A stretch of DNA of 64,000 nucleotides from Streptomyces antibioticus (lineage in GTDB: Bacteria > Actinomycetota > Actinomycetes > Streptomycetales > Streptomycetaceae). Positions 61,405 through 64,000 of the stretch are shown here, piece after piece. Positions within the stretch are counted from its first letter, which is position 1, and each line of letters begins with the position of its first letter. The DNA lies in assembly GCF_001514065.1 (NCBI RefSeq), contig NZ_KQ948433.1:315815-379814 (forward strand), in the 5' to 3' direction. The notes below the pieces were generated by a model. It was given only the letters and a program-made list of their open reading frames with translations, was not told where the DNA came from and searched no databases. Made by a program: the position numbers and the translations under genes.

Positions 61405-62322
61405 GTGGATCTGCTGCAGTTGCGCTACTTCCAGACCGTCGCCCGCTTCGAGCACATGAGCCGCGCCGCGGAGGAACTGGGCATAGCCCAACCCTCGCTC
61501 AGCCGCACTATCGGACGGCTCGAGACCGAGTTGGGCTCCCCGCTCTTCGAGCGCCACGGACGGGGCATCAGACTCAACGCCGCCGGCACCCTGTTCCTGC
61601 GTCACGTCGACCGCTCCCTCAGCGAGCTCGACGACGGCGTCAGAGCCGTCCGCGAGGCCGGCGACCTGGGCCTGGGCCGGGTCGGCATCGCCTGCGAGAC
61701 CCTGCTGACCATCACCACCGTCCTCGGCAGCTTCCGCCTGGCCCAGCCCCGTGCCGACATCCGCCTCTACCAGTCCGACGCCGAGGAGATGGAGCGCCAA
61801 CTACGCGTCGGCGAGGTCGACTTCTGCATCGCCTCGCAGCCGCTGGACGACCCCCATCTGGACTCCCTGGAACTCACCCGGGAAGAGGTCCTGCTGGCCG
61901 TTCCCCGAGGTCACCGGCTGGACGGACGCGACCGCGTGACGATCTCCGAGATCGCCGACGAGCCCTTCGTCACCACCCGCAGGAACCACTGGCAACGCGC
62001 CCTGCTGGACCGCCTGTTCGCCGCCGAGGGCCGTACCCCGGTGATCTCCTGCGAGGGCGACGAACCCGCCGCCAGTCAGGTCCTCATCAGCGCGGGTCTG
62101 GGCATCGGCCTCATCCCGGCCATGTCCCGCCAGGCCGGCACCGACACCCGCGTCCCCGTCTCCTGGGTCCACGTGGACGCCCCCGCCTGCCACCGTGTCC
62201 TCACCCTGGTCTGGCGGCGCGACGCCCACCTGTCCGAAGCGGCCCTGAAATTCCGGGAATTCCTCACATCCCGCCCCTTCATGACCCACCGCCTGCCGGA
62301 CCCGCGCCGACCCGATTCCTAG
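61405..62322 (+). CDS. LysR-family transcriptional regulator
   Basis: A 305-residue regulator from GTG 61405. The N-terminal helix-turn-helix is LQLRYFQTVARFEHMSRAA with EELGIAQPSLSRTIGRLE and GSPLFERHGRGIRL. The effector domain (about 90-295) has DFCIASQPLD and VLISAGLGIGLIPAM. Divergent arrangement with cydABDC suggests it controls that operon, perhaps in answer to a quinone or to the redox state. Confidence 0.92.
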   Translation: MDLLQLRYFQTVARFEHMSRAAEELGIAQPSLSRTIGRLETELGSPLFERHGRGIRLNAAGTLFLRHVDRSLSELDDGVRAVREAGDLGLGRVGIACETLLTITTVLGSFRLAQPRADIRLYQSDAEEMERQLRVGEVDFCIASQPLDDPHLDSLELTREEVLLAVPRGHRLDGRDRVTISEIADEPFVTTRRNHWQRALLDRLFAAEGRTPVISCEGDEPAASQVLISAGLGIGLIPAMSRQAGTDTRVPVSWVHVDAPACHRVLTLVWRRDAHLSEAALKFREFLTSRPFMTHRLPDPRRPDS

Positions 62323-62505
62323 GGTGTGTCGAGCGGTCCTCAAGCGGGACTGGACTTGGACCGCCCAAAGTCCTCTGGTACGTTCACTGCCCTTCCCCGC
62401 CCGCTTCCGTGCCGACATGGCCCGGCCGCGGGCAGAAGAGCCGGAGAGGTGTCGCGTCCCCACCGACTCTCAAGCGATCCTCCACGCTTCTTCACCGGGG
62501 TCCAG

Positions 62506-62829
62506 ATGCCCAAGATCACCTATGTCTCCGCCGGCGGCACCGAGCGCACCCTCGACGTCCCCGTCGGCACGAGCGTCATGCGCGCCGCCGAACTCAACGA
62601 CGTCGAGGGAATCGTCGCCCAGTGCGGCGGCAACATGCAGTGCGCGACCTGCCACGTCTACGTCGACGAAACCACCCTCGACCAACTGCAACCCCCGCAC
62701 CCCGACGAGGACCACATGCTCGACTACACGGTCTGCCCCCGCCGCCCCAGCAGCCGTCTCAGCTGCCGGCTCACGGTGACCGAGGCGATGGACGGCCTGA
62801 TCGTGCACACCCCCGAACGCCAGGACTGA
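62506..62829 (+). CDS. [2Fe-2S] ferredoxin, adrenodoxin/putidaredoxin type
   Basis: A 107-residue ferredoxin. Cluster cysteines are Cys40, Cys46, Cys49 (QCGGNMQCATCHVYVDE) and Cys87 (RLSCRLTV), the C-x5-C-x2-C-x37-C spacing of P450-type ferredoxins. The end HTPERQD is usual. No P450 or reductase lies in this window, so the partner must be to the right or elsewhere. Reading out of the LysR gene region, 180 bp upstream holds no gene. Confidence 0.92.
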   Translation: MPKITYVSAGGTERTLDVPVGTSVMRAAELNDVEGIVAQCGGNMQCATCHVYVDETTLDQLQPPHPDEDHMLDYTVCPRRPSSRLSCRLTVTEAMDGLIVHTPERQD

Positions 62830-62879
62830 GGCTCCGGCGCCCCAAGCCGGGACCAACTCTCCCCCCAGTCCGGGCCAAG

Positions 62880-62894
62880 GTGTCCGACGGACAC
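62880..62894. promoter_or_regulatory. 15-bp perfect palindrome upstream of the second prenyltransferase
   Basis: GTGTCCG-A-CGGACAC, about 100 bp before the ATG at 62993. Candidate operator; no regulator identified. Confidence 0.4.
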
Positions 62895-62992
62895 TGCCAG
62901 GCAGGAGCTGCGGGCCGCCGTGCCACACACATGGCGGGCCGCCGTTTCGCAGACATGCATGGCAACAGCGACCTGAGACACCTGGGGGCCCG

Positions 62993-63895
62993 ATGTCCGG
63001 AGAAGCCGGCATAGAACGTCTGTACGTGGCCGTGGAAGAGGCGGCGGGCCTGCTGGGCGTGGCGTGCTCACGCGACGCCATGTGGCCGGTCCTGACCGCG
63101 TTCCAGGACGTATTCGCCGACGGCAGCGTCGTCTTCAACATCGTGACCAGCGGTGGACACGTCGCCGACCTGTCCTTCGACTTCTCGGTGCCCCCCGCCG
63201 TCGGCGACCCCTACACACATGCCCTCGCCCACGGCCTGGTCGACGAGACGGACCATCCCATCCGCGCCCTCTTCGCGGACATCCAGGAACGGTTCCCGAT
63301 CCAGTCGTACGGCGTCGACCACCGCATATCCGGCGGCTTCAACAAGGCCTACGTCTTCTTCCCGCTGACCGACCTCCAGGACCCGGCCCGGCTCGCCGCC
63401 GCCGTCCCGTCCCTTCCGAGCGGCCTGGCCGAGCATGTGCGCACCCTCGCCGACCACGGTCTGGCCAACAAGGTGTCCGCCATCGCGATCGACTACGCGC
63501 GCCGCACCTGGAACCTCTACTTCAACGGCCTTTCCCCCGAGCACGTCAGCCGTGAGGCGGCCCTGTCCCTGATCCGCGAGTTCGGCCTCCCGGAACCGAG
63601 CGAGCAGCTCCTGTCCTTCATCGAGACCTCGTCGGCGCTGTACCCGACCTTCGGCTGGGACTCCACCAAGGTCGAGCGGCTCAGCTTCTCCACCCGCACC
63701 ACGGACCCGGCGGCCCTGCCCGCCCGCATCGAGCCGAAGCTCGGCGAGTTCGCCGCCAACGCCCCGTACACCTACGACGGCGACCGCGTCCTCGTCTACG
63801 CCGGCGCCCTGTCGGCCAGCGAGGAGTACTACAAGCTGGCGGCCTACCACCAGCTGACCGCCGCGGCCCACGACCGCATCCGATCCGCCGGCTGA
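62993..63895 (+). CDS. ABBA prenyltransferase, phenazine-prenylating type
   Basis: A 300-residue soluble prenyltransferase. It shares the ABBA fold blocks with NphB (AVEEAAGLLGVACSRD, FDFSVPPAVGDPY, GFNKAYVFFP, AIDYARRTWNLYF, VERLSFSTRT, EEYYKLAAYH) but is distant overall. It resembles the dihydrophenazine-carboxylate enzymes PpzP/EpzP/CnqP3 more, for example LPEPSEQLLSF compared with LPEPSDELLRF. With a complete phz operon in the window it probably prenylates the phenazine core. Chain length (C5 or C10) is not visible. Confidence 0.88.
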   Translation: MSGEAGIERLYVAVEEAAGLLGVACSRDAMWPVLTAFQDVFADGSVVFNIVTSGGHVADLSFDFSVPPAVGDPYTHALAHGLVDETDHPIRALFADIQERFPIQSYGVDHRISGGFNKAYVFFPLTDLQDPARLAAAVPSLPSGLAEHVRTLADHGLANKVSAIAIDYARRTWNLYFNGLSPEHVSREAALSLIREFGLPEPSEQLLSFIETSSALYPTFGWDSTKVERLSFSTRTTDPAALPARIEPKLGEFAANAPYTYDGDRVLVYAGALSASEEYYKLAAYHQLTAAAHDRIRSAG

Positions 63896-63922
63896 CCACA
63901 CGTCAGGCGTGTTCCCGGCCCG

Positions 63923-64000
63923 CTACGCGGCCAGCACAGGCACCCTCGCCTGCGCCGGCCGCGTCGGCGCTGCCGACTTCGGGGGGCGCCGCCCGGCGAA
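63923..64000 (-). CDS. Possible C-terminal end of a leftward gene (partial)
   Basis: Read leftward, the frame entering from the right edge ends QARVPVLAA then TAG. Only 25 codons are visible, rich in Ala, Arg and Pro, with no recognisable family. It may be coincidence. Confidence 0.2.
   Translation of the reverse strand, partial: FAGRRPPKSAAPTRPAQARVPVLAA

Noticed and set aside
1-64000. tRNA, rRNA, CRISPR arrays, transposases, phage attachment sites
   Set aside because: None seen on either strand; tandem repeats found are short and coding or regulatory in position.

Overview
The window is high-GC actinobacterial DNA, almost certainly Streptomyces: strong G/C bias at third codon positions, GTG and TTG starts, GGAGG-type ribosome sites, many genes joined by ATGA overlaps, and SARP and ECF41 regulators. 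It is nearly all one hybrid biosynthetic locus for isoprenoid-decorated aromatics. It combines a geranylated naphthoquinone pathway of the naphterpin / furaquinocin / furanonaphthoquinone kind with a complete phenazine core pathway. Gene content and order recall the nph cluster of Streptomyces sp. CL190 and the fnq cluster of S. cinnamonensis. The species cannot be fixed from the sequence alone.

Layout. (1) 1-625: the end of an S-adenosylhomocysteine hydrolase gene and two small genes. (2) 633-8149, leftward: the whole mevalonate pathway (NphT7-type acetoacetyl-CoA synthase, HMG-CoA synthase and reductase, mevalonate and phosphomevalonate kinases, decarboxylase, type 2 IPP isomerase), preceded by an OvmW/OvmZ-like pair at 8250-9070. 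(3) 9463-14844, rightward: a flavoenzyme plus fumarase-family lyase matching the aspartate-nitrosuccinate (nitrite-forming, CreE/CreD) pathway, then an FAD monooxygenase carrying the only in-frame TTA codon I found. (4) 15211-19670: a stand-alone qcrB, a DUF3099 protein, an ECF-like sigma protein and a polyprenyl diphosphate synthase. (5) 19961-28173: a copied aroC-aroK pair with a 10-codon aroB stub, then phzB-C-D-E-F-G-B. (6) 34938 down to 28239, leftward: tetrahydroxynaphthalene synthase, cupin oxygenase, aminotransferase, methyltransferase, quinone reductase, AMP ligase and a TetR-like domain without its DNA-binding part. (7) 35632-45543: ECF41 sigma factor, NphB prenyltransferase, SARP activator, SnoaL-like protein, FAD hydroxylase, MFS exporter, Tat-type multicopper oxidase and a sigma-like protein lacking region 2. 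(8) 52771 down to 45629: an ebo-type operon, with a secreted ScyD/ScyE-family protein beside it. (9) 54528-62322: hemerythrin-like protein, cydABDC and a LysR regulator. (10) 62506-63895: a ferredoxin and a second ABBA prenyltransferase of phenazine-prenylating type.

How it fits together (partly inference). The mevalonate genes and prenyl synthase supply isoprenoid diphosphates. RppA makes tetrahydroxynaphthalene; the cupin, aminotransferase and methyltransferase convert it to a methylated amino-naphthoquinone. Nitrite from the CreE/CreD pair, with the AMP ligase, could diazotise and remove the amino group. NphB attaches the geranyl chain. The phz genes make the phenazine acid core from chorismate, which the second ABBA enzyme could prenylate. 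A second QcrB and a cytochrome bd oxidase set inside the locus look like protection of respiration against the quinone or phenazine products. The ebo operon, the ScyD/E-family protein and the Tat-exported multicopper oxidase suggest that a late step may take place outside the membrane.

Regulation. Five promoters (35570, 39542 minus strand, 41587, 44888, 54385) share a two-box motif, xGTCAC(A/C) then TGTC, with the boxes always 23 nt apart start to start. They precede the ECF41 sigma gene itself, the SnoaL-like gene, the exporter, the region-2-less sigma protein and the hemerythrin gene. TTGAG/TCGAG heptamers spaced 11, 12 or 22 bp, the geometry expected of SARP sites, lie upstream of the nitrite genes, qcrB, rppA and nphB. 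I saw no tRNA, rRNA, CRISPR array or insertion sequence.
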